Below, piece by piece: positions 21,756 to 31,580 of a stretch of 64,000 nt of DNA. The notes under the pieces are model-generated. The model was given only the letters and a program-made list of their open reading frames with translations. It did no database searches and had not been told where the DNA came from. Origin of the DNA: Paralithodes platypus (taxonomy: Eukaryota > Arthropoda > Malacostraca > Decapoda > Lithodidae); NCBI GenBank assembly GCA_032716605.1, contig CM064552.1, positions 4,201,900-4,265,899 on the forward strand. Direction: 5' to 3'. Numbering within the stretch: the first letter of the stretch is position 1; every line of letters begins with the position of its first letter. Made by a program: the position numbers and the translations under genes.

Positions 21756-21763
<8 letters not shown>

Positions 21764-21806
<43 letters not shown>
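21764..21806. repeat. (TC)n microsatellite
   Basis: About 21 TC units. The neighbouring 21810-22115 has no recognised feature. Confidence 0.95.
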
Positions 21807-21811
<5 letters not shown>

Positions 21812-22119
21812 AAAGAACGAAATAAAAAAAAAACTTCAACGATAATCTTAGCTTCAACAAAAGGAAGCCATTTTTTGGTGCTTGTATTTCTTCCCACGGT
21901 GGCAGGAAGGCATTACGCTGCCCCACCACTCCGTCTCAAGAATAAATGGATACGAAAAGGGTAGATAAAGTGTCCATAATCACATACCCTTCTCAGAGCA
22001 GTGTTGACGATGCAAGTTGAAATCAAAATTATCTAAAGTGTGAAACCATCTTTGTGTACATAAAGAGTGGAGTCTTTCAAGACACATTTACCTCCATCAA
22101 TCAATCTTTCCTTCATCCT

Positions 22120-22455
22120 ATGACTTAGACTGCTTTTAACTTCGTGTGTTCAGGCATTTTGACCCCAACGTCCCTTGAATTATGGCTCTCTGTCACTCTT
22201 TTGTCTTTGAGGGAGACACTCGACATAGGCAACCTGCCTAAACTGCACGAAGTCTTAAAATCGCCAGAACTGATGAGGCAAACGTCTTAAAATCTCTAAA
22301 CTAATGGGGCTAAACATGTGGACGAATCTCTCTCTCTCTCCCCTGTACACCACTTCACGTCACCCTGAATCTGGCTCTCTGCCCCTTTTTCAACTTAGGG
22401 GGAGACACCACTTGTTACAGTCAGCTCTGCCTCTTGTCTCCTTCACACAAATAGA
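22120..22455 (+). pseudogene. LINE-2 3' fragment interrupted by a family A piece
   Basis: It contains TCATCCTATGACTTAGAC and GAATTATGGCTCTCTGTC, which match the LINE-2 3' end. Minus-strand family A sequence then intervenes (about 22238-22325: AACGTCTTAAAATCTC, GGGGCTAAACATG). LINE-2 3' UTR resumes (GGGGGAGACACCACTTGTTA). The arrangement implies insertion followed by decay, or two overlapping fragments. Confidence 0.5.
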
Positions 22456-22479
22456 AAAATGTATACAAAATAATAACCT

Positions 22480-22695
22480 TTAACCCCTTCTGTACCGGCG
22501 ACGTCTTTTTTTAATTATAGTCTAGCTATATTTATGCGATTTTGTGCAGTTTAAGAAGGATCTGTGGTAGTAAAAATGGTTAAGTGAGATGGTTCGAAGC
22601 CTGTTAATTGTTGGAGGCCCTTTTTAAACTGAATAAATCATCTAATAGTTGCCAGAATAGAGTTAAAAGAACGGCACCGGTACTGAATGGGTTAA
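22480..22695 (+). mobile_element. Family C MITE (full length)
   Basis: Runs from TTAACCCCTTCTGTACCGGC to GGTACTGAATGGGTTAA, 216 bp, with TTAA at both ends and the standard interior blocks. Its right TTAA (22692-22695) is also the left TTAA of the family A copy that follows. Confidence 0.75.
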
Positions 22696-23008
22696 GGGGG
22701 AGGTAGTAGTTTTTCTGGACCCCTTCTCCCTCATGTTTAACCCCATTAGTTTTGAGATTGTAAGACGTTCGCTCCATTAGTTTGACAATTGTATGACCTT
22801 TTGTGCCATTTAGATGTCGATTTTTTCCTGGTGAGTAATAACGAGCCTGAAGTTTTAGGAGGAACCGGCCTTCGGCCGGGGAAAAAATACAAATTTATCT
22901 TCAAAGGGGGTGTTTTTATAAGTTTGATGGAGGTCTAGCGAGGAAACAAAAGATAAATATATTCTGTGATATATACGATAGGCCAAAACATAACCACTAC
23001 CCCCTTAA
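22692..23008 (+). mobile_element. Family A MITE inserted next to family C
   Basis: Starts TTAAGGGGGAGGTAGTAG, then CTGGACCCCTTCTCCCTCAT, two to three GACGTTCGC/GACCTTTTG blocks, GCCTGAAGTTTTAGGAGG, the perfect hairpin CCGGCCTTCGGCCGG, GATGGAGGTCTAGCGAGG, and the right end CACTACCCCCTTAA (first at about 22995-23008). The right end continues into a tandem array. Confidence 0.75.
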
Positions 23009-23305
23009 ACTGAATATATACTGTGATATATACGATAGGCCAAAACATAACCACTACCCCCTTAAACTGAATATATACTGTGATATATACGATAGGCCAA
23101 AACATAACCACTACCCCCTTAAACTGAATATATACTGTGATATATACGATAGGCCAAAACATAACCACTACCCCCTTAAACTGAATATATACTGTGATAT
23201 ATACGATAGGCCAAAACATAACCACTACCCCCTTAAACTGAATATATACTGTGATATATACGATAGGCCAAAACATAACCACTACCCCCTTAAACTGAAT
23301 ATATT
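22951..23305. repeat. 57-bp tandem array built from an A/C element junction
   Basis: About six units with an exact 57-bp period. Each unit is the last ~45 bp of the family A element (TGATATATACGATAGGCC, CACTACCCCCTTAA) plus ACTGAATATAT, which is the start of the adjoining family C fragment. Because both are inside the unit, amplification happened after the elements became neighbours. The minus-strand 146-codon frame here is the array read through (57 is a multiple of 3). Confidence 0.9.
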
Positions 23306-23362
23306 CGTCTAATAGTAGCCAGAATATTATGAAAAGGACGTCATCGGTACAGAAGGGGTTAA
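23295..23362 (+). mobile_element. Family C MITE, right part
   Basis: Begins at the internal TTAAACTGAATA of family C and ends GGTACAGAAGGGGTTAA (TTAA 23359-23362). The left half is not adjacent. Confidence 0.6.
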
Positions 23363-23460
23363 GAGCAGGTCCCACAAACCCTGCGAGCCTCCCTATTCTT
23401 CACAACCCATCACGGCACCCTTCCCAAAAACTCTCGACTCTTTCAACATCAAGTGGTTCC

Positions 23461-23574
23461 TTAAAAGGGGAGATTTCCACTTGAGGGATATTTTTTTTTT
23501 TTTGGACCCCTTTCTCCCTCATGTTTAGCCCCAGGGGATCCAGAACAAAATAATCTCCCCTTAAGTTAACCCAA
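23461..23574 (+). mobile_element. Internally deleted family A MITE, about 110 bp
   Basis: Keeps both ends (TTAAAAGGGGAGATT and AATCTCCCCTTAA) and the CTCCCTCATGTTTAGCCCC block but lacks nearly everything else. The sequence between 23362 and 23460 is unassigned. Confidence 0.6.
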
Positions 23575-23665
23575 CCTTGCCAGCCTAATCTAAGCCAATC
23601 CTAACCTAACTTAAACCACACTGATCCCCACCTAACCCACCCTAACCACACCCCTAGTTAAGTCT
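23575..23665. repeat. CCTAA-rich degenerate tract
   Basis: Irregular CCTAA, CCTAACC and CTAAGCC words, compatible with a decayed (TTAGG)n-like tract or simple chance enrichment. Confidence 0.35.
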
Positions 23666-23679
23666 ATTAAGATCCGATT

Positions 23680-23900
23680 ACGCATTACTTTTCTGGTTTC
23701 TGGGTATTATTAGACGATTTCATTCAGATTAGGAAGGGTATATGGAAGTCAGAGGGTTAATTGAGATAGTCTTTACCCATAGAATTCCCACAAATCCTTC
23801 CCAAACTGCATGAAATCGTCTAATGATAACCATAATAAACCAGTCTTTACCCATAGAATTCCCCTAAAATCCTGCCTAAACTGCATAAAATCGTCTAATG
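23680..23900 (+). mobile_element. Family C fragments, variant with duplicated right half
   Basis: TATTAGACGATTTCATTCAG and GATTAGGAAGGGTATATGG match the left C interior. Two tandem right-half pieces follow (ATCCTTCCCAAACTGCATG, then AAACTGCATAAAATCGTCTA). The TTAA ends are lost. Confidence 0.5.
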
Positions 23901-23901
23901 C

Positions 23902-24118
23902 TATACCCTGTTCCAAATAAGTAGGCCAACACTCTTGACCGCTAACCTCTGTAACTCACAAACGACTACAATAATCGAGCTCATATGTCAACCATTTGGG
24001 AAGGGTCAGCCAGAGAATAGGTGTAGAAACGTATAGCCCATTTGCTCAACCTTTTTTGTTAGTTACAGGAGACTAGGATTTACGATTTCTTGCCTACCTA
24101 TTTGTAACAGGGCATAGC
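23902..24118 (+). mobile_element. Family F MITE
   Basis: The ends CTATACCCTGTTCCAAATAA and, inverted, CTATGCCCTGTTACAAATAG form about 26-bp terminal repeats that include GTAGGC(C). The interior has CTAACCTCTGTAACTCACAA and CATTTGGGAAGGGTCAGCC. There are six other F copies or remnants in the window. Confidence 0.65.
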
Positions 24119-24345
24119 CAGAATAAACCAAAACCAAAACCAACCCCAACGTACCCCAACCAAACCAACCCCAACGTACCCCAACCAAACACCTAACCAG
24201 TCTTTGTCCATATATTTCCCACAAATCTTTCTAAAGTGTATAAAATCTTCTAATGATCGCCAGAATAAACTAGTAAATACCCATATATGTCCCACAAATC
24301 CTTCCCAAACTGCATAAAATCGTCTAATGATAGCCAGAATAAACC
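24119..24345 (+). repeat. CCAA-rich duplications and family C right-half pieces
   Basis: CCAACCCCAACGTACCCCAA is directly duplicated (about 24140-24186) and recurs near 24355. Two copies of the C right half (TCTTTCTAAAGTGTATAAAA, AAACTGCATAAAATCGTCTA) lie between. Confidence 0.5.
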
Positions 24346-24597
24346 CAAACCAACCCAACCCAACGTACCCTAACCAAACACCTATATAACCGATTTCAAA
24401 GTATGGGCCAAAAAAAAACACTCCCTTCTTCCTCCCTTCCCTCCCTTTGCTTCAGTACCCAAACCTCTCGACTCTTTGAACATCAAGTGGTCCCTTAAGA
24501 GGTTAGTTCCCGGGGCCCCTTCTTCACTGTGAGACCTGCTGGGGGACATATAGTGTACGGTGGCCTCCTAAAGTATGTACAATCCTGAACACCACCA

Positions 24598-24801
24598 ACC
24601 CCTGTCCACCATAGGTGGGCCAGAAATCCCGACCCCTAATCTCTCATATCTCAAAAATGACTACAGTAATCGAACTAACATTTCTATCATTTGGGAAGAG
24701 ACCACCCGGGAATAGGTGCGGATATGTACAGCCCATTTGCCCTACCCCTTTCCGATTTACAGAGGTCACGAGTTTTGGCCTACGTATAATGAATTGACTA
24801 T
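24598..24801 (+). mobile_element. Family F MITE, degraded
   Basis: Contains GGGCCAGAAATCCCGACC, AAAAATGACTACAGTAATCG and AATAGGTGCGGATATGTACA, and ends with AATGAATTGACTATAG. The left end is lost. The 24350-24597 stretch before it is unassigned. Confidence 0.5.
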
Positions 24802-24832
24802 AGTACGGGTACATCCATTTATATAATTTAAC

Positions 24833-24985
24833 TTTTAAGGGGGTAGCGAGCCTGCAAATTAGGAGGAACTGGCATTGGGTTTTTTCTACCAAAATATACA
24901 CACATTTATCTCAAAGGGGGTTTCTTGGCGGTATTTTTTTAAGTTTGATGGAGGTCTAGAGAGGATACTAAGACAAACATAATAG
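24833..24985 (+). mobile_element. Family A MITE, 3' part
   Basis: GGGGGTAGCGAGCCTGCAA, TTAGGAGGAACTGGC, TTTGATGGAGGTCTAGAGAG, in family A order. Neither TTAA end is intact. Confidence 0.5.
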
Positions 24986-25097
24986 TAATACTAATAATAC
25001 ACACAATGACGAAAAGTATATTGAACAAAAAAAATCACTTAACAAGGTACCGGTATCTACAGTATTAGGAAATATACGCAACCCGACCCAAACCGCC

Positions 25098-25315
25098 CCT
25101 AAAGCAGGTATCACAAGAGCACTTTTTCCCTCAACATTTATCCTCAACACTGGTCTGGCAGCTTATGAGGTCAACATATAATATATTTCGGTTACTTAAA
25201 ATCATCAATCATCAGTCTAGTTCCGATACCAGTGCAAAATATTCCAGAAACTGTTGCCCGAAAAATGTTGATCATCGAATGTTGACTATAAAAGCTCTCG
25301 TGTGATACCGGATCA
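25098..25315 (+). mobile_element. Family D MITE
   Basis: Left AAGCAGGTATCACAAGAGCAC and right GCTCTCGTGTGATACCGGAT are inverted copies. The interior has the blocks CTGGCAGCTTATGAGGTCAA and ATATTCCAGAAACTGTTGC, also found inverted in the copy at 58881. Confidence 0.6.
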
Positions 25316-25984
25316 AGTAATGAGAATCTGGACCCTTGGGAACCTTTACAGCAGTCATTCACTTATAAAAGGTGACATTCGATCTCAGGAAAAATCGAAA
25401 CAGCTCAAAGAACCTCATTATAGATCCCCACAACACAAGAGAACAACATACAGAGTAACATGAATACAGGGGACTACATTTCTTTAAAGGGGGTTGCAGT
25501 CATGACGCTATTCTTGACTTGCAGTGTGCTGGCTTATAATCCAGAAGGGTTGATAGCCTCTGAAGTCCTATTTTAACTAACTCAGGGTAAAAACGACGCA
25601 GCTTTAGGAATACCATTATGTACAACCACAACACAAGAGAACACCTAGCATTTCCACACGGGTAAACACAACCATGCAGAGCAGCAGGAATACCTCTAGC
25701 ACCATAATAAAGCTAATAATTGATGAAACAAATAGTGATCTTTCTGAAACTGAATTATATTTAGCCCTTTATCACAGACAAACTCTCAGTTGTATTATCT
25801 TCTTTTGATATATGGTTAGGGAAACGTTAAAGTATGTTTCAAAAGTACGGGAGAGAGTACTACAGCTTGAGGATATTCTTGTAGCTGGTGAAGATAACGA
25901 TAATCTGGACCCGTGGGAACTCTTCTACTTCCATTTAGCAGTCACTACCATAAGAGAGGTGGCACAGTCCTTTAAAAGCCAGGG
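25316..25984. repeat. Dispersed repeat pieces including TCTGGACCCGTGGGAAC
   Basis: The phrase ATCTGGACCC(T/G)TGGGAAC occurs at about 25327 and 25903, with a diverged copy near 26743, each followed by CAGTCA(C)T. The block 25505-25580 is the inverse of 14560-14650. ACAACACAAGAGAACA occurs twice (25430, 25629). No element boundaries are clear. Confidence 0.45.
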
Positions 25985-26545
25985 TGTCCTGTGGCATATT
26001 GGATAGCACGTTCGGTTAATAGTGGAAATGTTTAGGTTCGATTCCCCCACGGGACGAAACATTTGGGCAAGTCTCCTTACACCCCGTTCTTCTGTTCACC
26101 TAGCAGTATATATAGGAACCTGGTATAAGAGGAGATCCGGGTGAATGGGACTCGTTAGCCATGGTCGGCAACCCATCTAGGGGAGACAACCTTATAAAAA
26201 TCCGGGTGGATGGAACTCGTCAGCCTTGGTCGGCAACATGTCTAGGGGAGTAAACCTGATACAAATCCGTACTGCTTATTTAAGTGTAAGGCAGGTTAGT
26301 GGATGGACTAGCCGAACACCACTGTAGAAAAATAGTGCTAACAAGATACATAGAGGGCCTCGGAGTCGGACGGATCCTAAATTGAGTGGTCAATCCTGTA
26401 AGTCCTTCAGTAAAATGGCTCGGGTTGTCCCTCTTGCAGGGAATAGGTCTGCTTGGGGGCCTTCTGTGTATGGCCACCCTCATTAAGGGGAGTAAGGCGT
26501 CCGGCAATAGATAGACAGATAGTATAAGAGGACTGCTGTGAAGTC
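25985..26545 (+). mobile_element. tRNA-derived SINE-3 with (ATAG) tail
   Basis: The head (25992-26062) has TGGCATATTGGATAGCACG and the B box AGGTTCGATTCCCCCACG. TTTGGGCAAGTCTCCTTACA follows, then CTGTTCACCTAGCAGTATA. That central block resembles one seen in many invertebrate tRNA SINEs, as I recall them. The body has two copies of GGGACTCGTTAGCCATGGTC-type sequence 60 bp apart. The 3' end is AAGGCGTCCGGCAATAGATA. A second copy, broken by two MITEs, is at 58471-59218. Confidence 0.6.
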
Positions 26546-27886
26546 TCATCAGGTATTGGCGACCATCTGGATCTGGGTAGTAGTTGGATGGACTAGTGTT
26601 GCCAATTTAGCTACTTTCCAGCTACATCTAGAGGCATTTATTTCGATCATAAAAACACACATGAACAGCAATCCAACATGAGATAAACAACAATCCAGCC
26701 TTGGGTAATCACTGAAGTAGATGGCCAAGATGGTGAGAGCCCCTGGGACCCGCGGGAACCTTCCACCTTCCACTCCGCAGTCACTGGCTTCTAAAAGGCG
26801 ACATACGATCCCCTGAAAGCCGACTCCTCCGCCATTGACGCAGGGTCTATTGAAGAAGGGGGCAGGTCCTCGTACACCAGGATGCAAAAGTTCCAGGTAC
26901 AACTTTGGATGTGAAAACTAGTACATTTAAGACAGTAACGCACAAATCTGACCATCTTACAAGACAAAATAAAGAACAACAGAAAACGGATGATTGGAAA
27001 TAGCTGATGACTGCCAAACTAAAGCATTTCGCCTTCACCTTCCACCCTCTCTGGTCCAGGTTGCCCATGAACTATTGGCTGGGACTGTGGAGGGGCTGGA
27101 GGACGTCACGCCTCCCCATAACAGGGTGTTCCTCAATAGATCCCCCGAGCGAGGAGGTTGGGTTTGCCTTTCAAGAGACCCAACCATTAGTCAGGGGGGG
27201 ACCAACGGGGAAGGGAAGAGAGAGATAACCTTCAATGCCTTCTTCGCCATGACGTTTCCTGATCTATTTTTTTATTTGTTTTCCCCCATCTCGCTCCATT
27301 GATGTTCACTTTGTTATAATTGCCGTTTGTGTAACATTGGGTAGAGATATGACTGCTGTGTTGGTTGGAGATTCGGCTTTTATGTTTCTGGAGTCATTTT
27401 GATGCATCTACAGTATATTAAATGGTCTGTCCTTAGGTTACGTGATCTAGTTTTCTTTTTGTTTTGTTTTCCTTCGTTCTTTTTATGTTCAATTATTGAT
27501 AATTGCCCTTCGTGTAACTCTGTGTATCTGCCTGGTTGGAGATATGACATGACTAATGCTGGTAACATATTTATACCTTAAGGTTTTCCCTTCTACCTCG
27601 TGATTTGAAGTCTGTTTTGTTTAACCAGGCGAATTTCCACGTGGTCCCTTTAAACTAGAAACTAAACTGAGAGCTGACTGATTGATGGTATTGTTTAGTA
27701 TATATCCTGTGTTTGTTTTTGTGACTGAAGGATAATATTTGGTCACAGTATAATTAGCCAATCAAGTCAAAATAAAGTTCTCCAGCTCAGAACGACCAAG
27801 AGCAAATACGGCAGATAAAACAAAAATACTGTAATTTGTTTGTTCTGTTTTTGTTTCTTCTCACTCTCTCGGTGTTCATATATATA
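26546..27886. other. Unassigned, with small dispersed repeats
   Basis: 26593-26640 matches the start of the repeat at 8890. 26740-26815 matches the repeat at 25903. Two imperfect copies of ATAATTGCC..TTCGTGTAAC lie at about 27318 and 27500. Several open frames of 60-117 codons have no domains. No gene is supported. Confidence 0.4.
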
Positions 27887-28097
27887 TATTGTTGCCATCT
27901 CGGACATGACTTTGATAATGAGTCTGCGATTGGCTATATATTGTTGCCATCTCGGACATGACTTTGATAATGAGTCTGCGATTGGCTATATATTGTTGCC
28001 ATCTCGGACATGACTTTGATAATGAGTCTGCGATTGGCTATATATTGTTGCCATCTCGGACATGACTTTGATAATGAGTCTGCGATTGGCTATATAT
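27887..28097. repeat. 52-bp tandem repeat, four copies
   Basis: Four near-identical units made of TATATATTGTTGCCATCTC, GGACATGACTTTGATAATGA and GTCTGCGATTGGC. Confidence 0.95.
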
Positions 28098-28227
28098 TTG
28101 ACGTTTCTGATGTTTGTATATAGTTTTATTTATTAACACTATCTGGTCCGACGTCTTGGGGGTTATTAGGATATTTTATTTTATTATATTTGACAATTTT
28201 ATTTGCTACAGCCATTATCTAGCAATG

Positions 28228-28545
28228 TGTCTCAGTCTGTCTCCTAGGCTAACAAAAACGCGTTCCAAGACTTCCTTCAAACGAATAAAAGGGCCACCCA
28301 AACCCCCTTCAAGCTAATTTTGTAACATATCTATAGAGAAATTTCATGGCCGAAGGCCGATTTCTTATATGATACAGGGTTGCTATCGCTCCCCCGGAAA
28401 AAAACATCGACTCCTGTGATCGGCCTGAAAAACATCGACTACTGAATCGGGTGAAGCGTCTTATTATTACCAAACTAACGGGGTGGAAAATATTAAAAAC
28501 TCCAAGCTATTGAAGCGAAATAGGGAGCTCTCAAAAGTGTCTGGG
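28228..28545 (-). mobile_element. Family B MITE
   Basis: Phrases GGCTAACAAAAACGCGTTCC, GACTTCCTTCAAACGAATAA, GCCGAAGGCCGATTTCTT and GCTATCGCTCCCCCGG match the copies at 8316 and 35690. The palindrome GGCCGAAGGCC corresponds to the CCGGCCTTCGGCCGG hairpin of family A. Confidence 0.55.
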
Positions 28546-28699
28546 TGGGCATTTTTTTTTTAGTTTGAGGGTAGACTGGGAAGCCTGTCAATACGGTTCA
28601 CGATACTGGAAGAAAAAGGTCTGTTAATATTATGGATATTTTGAACATGCAATAGTAGGCTGATCAAGTCAATATGTGGCGGAGTTCGCTTAGATGATA

Positions 28700-28741
28700 G
28701 ACGAGAGTGTAATTTTTTTTTTTTTTTATGAAGGGGTGTTG

Positions 28742-28813
<72 letters not shown>

Positions 28814-29055
28814 CCAGTATTAGACCCCAAATAATAATAATAAAGCCATTGAAAGCTAAAGAATTACCCACCTCCCCCCGTTCCCCCATCCTGACAATTC
28901 TAAGGACAACTCCCCCCCCCCCCCTCCACCTCCCCATCACAGCGTCTCCTTTTACAGTCAGATAGTCATGTGTTAGGGGGGGTAGAGACAGGGGGAGTGG
29001 GGGGCGAGGGGGGGGGGGGAGGTGAAGCATACAAGTGGGGGTTGGTGGGAGGGAG
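28700..29055. repeat. Poly(T), (TC)n and G/C-run cluster
   Basis: T15 at about 28713, (TC)n at 28744-28806, poly(C) near 28910 and G-rich runs at 28975-29055. The 235-codon minus-strand frame spanning this is low-complexity. Confidence 0.85.
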
Positions 29056-29059
29056 GGGA

Positions 29060-29286
29060 CTTGACGGATGCTTCTTCTTCTTGTTAATCCAATTTGGGCC
29101 GAGGGAGGTGTTTTTGGATCCCACCTGTTTCGATTCATTAGTTTGGAGATTTTAAGATGTTTCAACCCAATATTTTGGTGATAATATGACGCTTCACCCC
29201 ATTCAGGTGTCAATTGTTTCTGGGCGAGCGCGAGTCTGTAACTTTGAAGAAATCGGCTTTTGGCCAAGACATTTTCTATCGAAAAA
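29060..29286 (+). mobile_element. Family B MITE (opposite orientation to 28228)
   Basis: GATTCATTAGTTTGGAGATT, ATGACGCTTCACCCCATTCA and TTTCTGGGCGAGCGCGAGTC follow B order on the plus strand. With the minus copy at 28228-28545 it forms a widely spaced inverted pair. Confidence 0.5.
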
Positions 29287-29454
29287 CTATTAGACGATTT
29301 TATTCAGTTTTAAAAGGGCCTCCAGCAATTAACAGGCTTCGAACTATCTCACTTAACCCTTTTTACTGCCACAGATCCTTCTTAAACTGCACACGATCGT
29401 TTAGATACAGCTATAATAAATTGAACAAGACGTCGCTGGTAGAGAAAGGGTTAA
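29287..29454 (+). mobile_element. Family C MITE lacking its left end
   Basis: Interior ATTAGACGATTTTATTCAG and CCTCCAGCAATTAACAGGC. Right end GACGTCGCTGGTAGAGAAAG then GGTTAA. A family F end remnant (ATACCCTGTTCCAAACAGGT) follows at about 29562-29590, and a CR1 3'-end remnant at 29588-29620. Confidence 0.6.
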
Positions 29455-29689
29455 GCCGGGTCACACTCCCCAAACATTGACTCCCCAAATATTAAAAAAT
29501 CTGGATCACAATTTCACGGACTGGTCATGGTAACTCAGTCGTGAAATTAGGCCTCCTGTTATACCCTGTTCCAAACAGGTAGGCCAGAAATCATAAGAAC
29601 ATACACAAATGGGAGTGTGCAGAAATGGATACAAGCCAAAGAGAGAGGGAGAGAAAGAGAACAAAAGCGAGGTGGGCTCCCTTAAGTTT

Positions 29690-30016
29690 ATTTGGTGACA
29701 GTTGTATATACAGTATGTTTATGTTATTGTGAATGTATCAACTATATTTAGATTAATGTATTGTACTTATTGAATGTAGTTTTAATTGTTATCTCCGGCA
29801 ATCGAAATTAGCGGAGTTGATGTGATTGAAGGATGCAGTGTAATTATGAGTGTATCCGTTACTGTCGTGTGTTATGAGTTGTAGGTAGCATGATTACGCT
29901 GTCCAATGTTGGTGTCCTTATTACAGAATGGACATGGATTCCTTGGAGAGAGTACAACGAAGAATGACAAATTATCCATAATATTCAAAATCTTCCATAT
30001 GAAGAAAGTTTGCGAT
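29690..30016 (+). repeat. Left arm of a large inverted duplication, with CR1 fragment
   Basis: From TTGGTGACAG through CAACTATATTTAGATTAATG, TTATCTCCGGCAATCGAAAT and CTGTCCAATGTTGGTGTCC, the arm matches the reverse complement of 31470-32170. Its last 125 bp are a plus-strand CR1 piece (ACAGAATGGACATGGATTCC, GGAGAGAGTACAACGAAGAA). The arm lacks about 45 bp and the MITE that are present in the right arm. Confidence 0.8.
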
Positions 30017-30265
30017 TTTAAAATTTTGGACCCAATTTCTTTGTCAGTATTAGTACCTTTCGTGCCATTTAGGTGTCAATTTCGTCCTGGCGAGCGATAG
30101 CGATCCTGTAATTTTAGGAGGATGTTGCCTTGTGGCCTTCGGCCAGGACAATTTTATATCGAAAAATTTACAAATTGATCTCAAAGAAGAGTCTAGATTT
30201 TATTTGTTTTAAACTTGTTGGAGGTCTAGTGAGGAAACTAAAAAATAACTAAATATATATATAAT
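30017..30265 (+). mobile_element. Family A MITE, 3' two-thirds
   Basis: TTTGGACCC, CCTTTCGTGCCATTTAGGTG, CTGGCGAGCGATAGCGATCC, GGCCTTCGGCCAGGAC and GAGGTCTAGTGAGGAAACT, in A order. It is fused directly to the CR1 fragment before it. Confidence 0.55.
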
Positions 30266-31055
30266 TAGACTAAAAATACTGTACACTGTACAGTATACCA
30301 TACCACCTTAATTCGCAGTCTCAGAAAGTGTAGGTATGCAATTCTATTGTTTTCAGATAACTTATGTTATGGAATGTACAGCTACTAACAAATGAGTCTT
30401 CTTGCGATTTTCTTTATGCAAGTATTTCCATATAGATTGATGTTCAGATCAAATCAGCTACATATAAATAAATACATATTATGTTTTTATTAAGGTGCTT
30501 CCAGAGGGTTCGATTAATCCTCTCGCTATCCTGTGGACTGGAGTAGCCGTTTAGCATTCAGAAATAGTTCTTTCAATGTCATAATTACCTCTACAAAATT
30601 ATTTTTCTGTCCACAGCTCATTCAAAGACAACTGCAGAGGTTGAAGTAACTAAACTAAAGGTTTCTAAACACCCCTGATGGTCACAAAGGCTTTTAAGTA
30701 TCCCAGAAAGGGCGCAAATAGCACCCCGAGCGTGAAAGGGTTAAGCTTGGGAAGGCATCTCTCGTAGTCAAAGTGTTAAAGACCCTATTAATCCCTCCCT
30801 TTTGTCCTAATTTTCCACCTCCCTGCCTCGCCCGCCCCCCTAACACCCCAAGTCTCTCCAATAACAAATATAGCGGGGATCATAATTTTCCGGGCTGACC
30901 ACCATGGGAATCCAGTCATGAAATTAGTCCACTGTTAAGGAGGCCGTATTAAAGGACCTCATCATTTGGGTCAGTTAAGTGGAGTCTTAGAGGGTCTCGT
31001 GTAATTTTAGCCAACCATTTTAATCAGTAGATCTCAACCAGGGCAAACTCAACCA
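30266..31055. other. Unassigned, with a family C right end
   Basis: A short C remnant ends GAGCGTGAAAGGGTTAA at about 30730-30746. The rest has no recognised feature. Confidence 0.45.
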
Positions 31056-31580
31056 CTATGAACCTAAGAACGTAAGCAAACGGGAGTCTGCAGAAAGCTG
31101 ATTGCCCCACACAAGGCAGATTCTTCTCACACCCAACCTATCTCGTCTATAATTATGTCTATCTAATTTTATCTTGAAGCTCTCTATCTTTCTTGATCCC
31201 ACTATTGAGCTAAGTAGCCCATTCCACCTATCTACAACTCTGTTACCAAACCTAAATTTTTTGCCTATATCTTTCCTGAAACGAAATGTATCTAATTTGA
31301 AACCACTTATTCCAGTTTGTTCGCTATCACCGAGCTGTACATCTGTACATCTGTACATCTGTACAGCTGTACATCTGTCATGCCCCCTCTATTTATCCCA
31401 CTAACCCACTTGAACACCTCTAACACAATCCCCTCTGACTCTGTGTCTTTGTAACGATTGTAAGCCTAATTCCTTCAACCTTTCTTCATACAGGTGGTGT
31501 CGTTGTACTCTCTCCAAGGAATCTATGTCCATTCTATAATAAGGACACCAACATTGGACAGCGTAATCATGCTACCTTCA
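31056..31580 (-). pseudogene. CR1-like LINE 3' fragment
   Basis: On the minus strand it encodes the C-terminal end of the same family as 16060-18063: FKLDTFRFRKDIGK, FGNRVVDRWNGL, ESFKIKLDRH, upstream of AGAATGGACATAGATTCC. Its 3' end finishes at CTTACGTTCTTAG (about 31062), equivalent to the octamer tail. An interrupted TGTACATC microsatellite (31334-31378) has expanded inside the frame, and there are frameshifts. Confidence 0.75.

Noticed and set aside
22935..23375. 146-codon minus frame with repeated KGVVVMFWPIVYITVYIQF
   Set aside because: Translation of the 57-bp MITE-junction array.
28560..29267. 235-codon minus frame
   Set aside because: It spans family B pieces, (TC)n and C-runs, with Glu/Arg and Pro runs from microsatellites.
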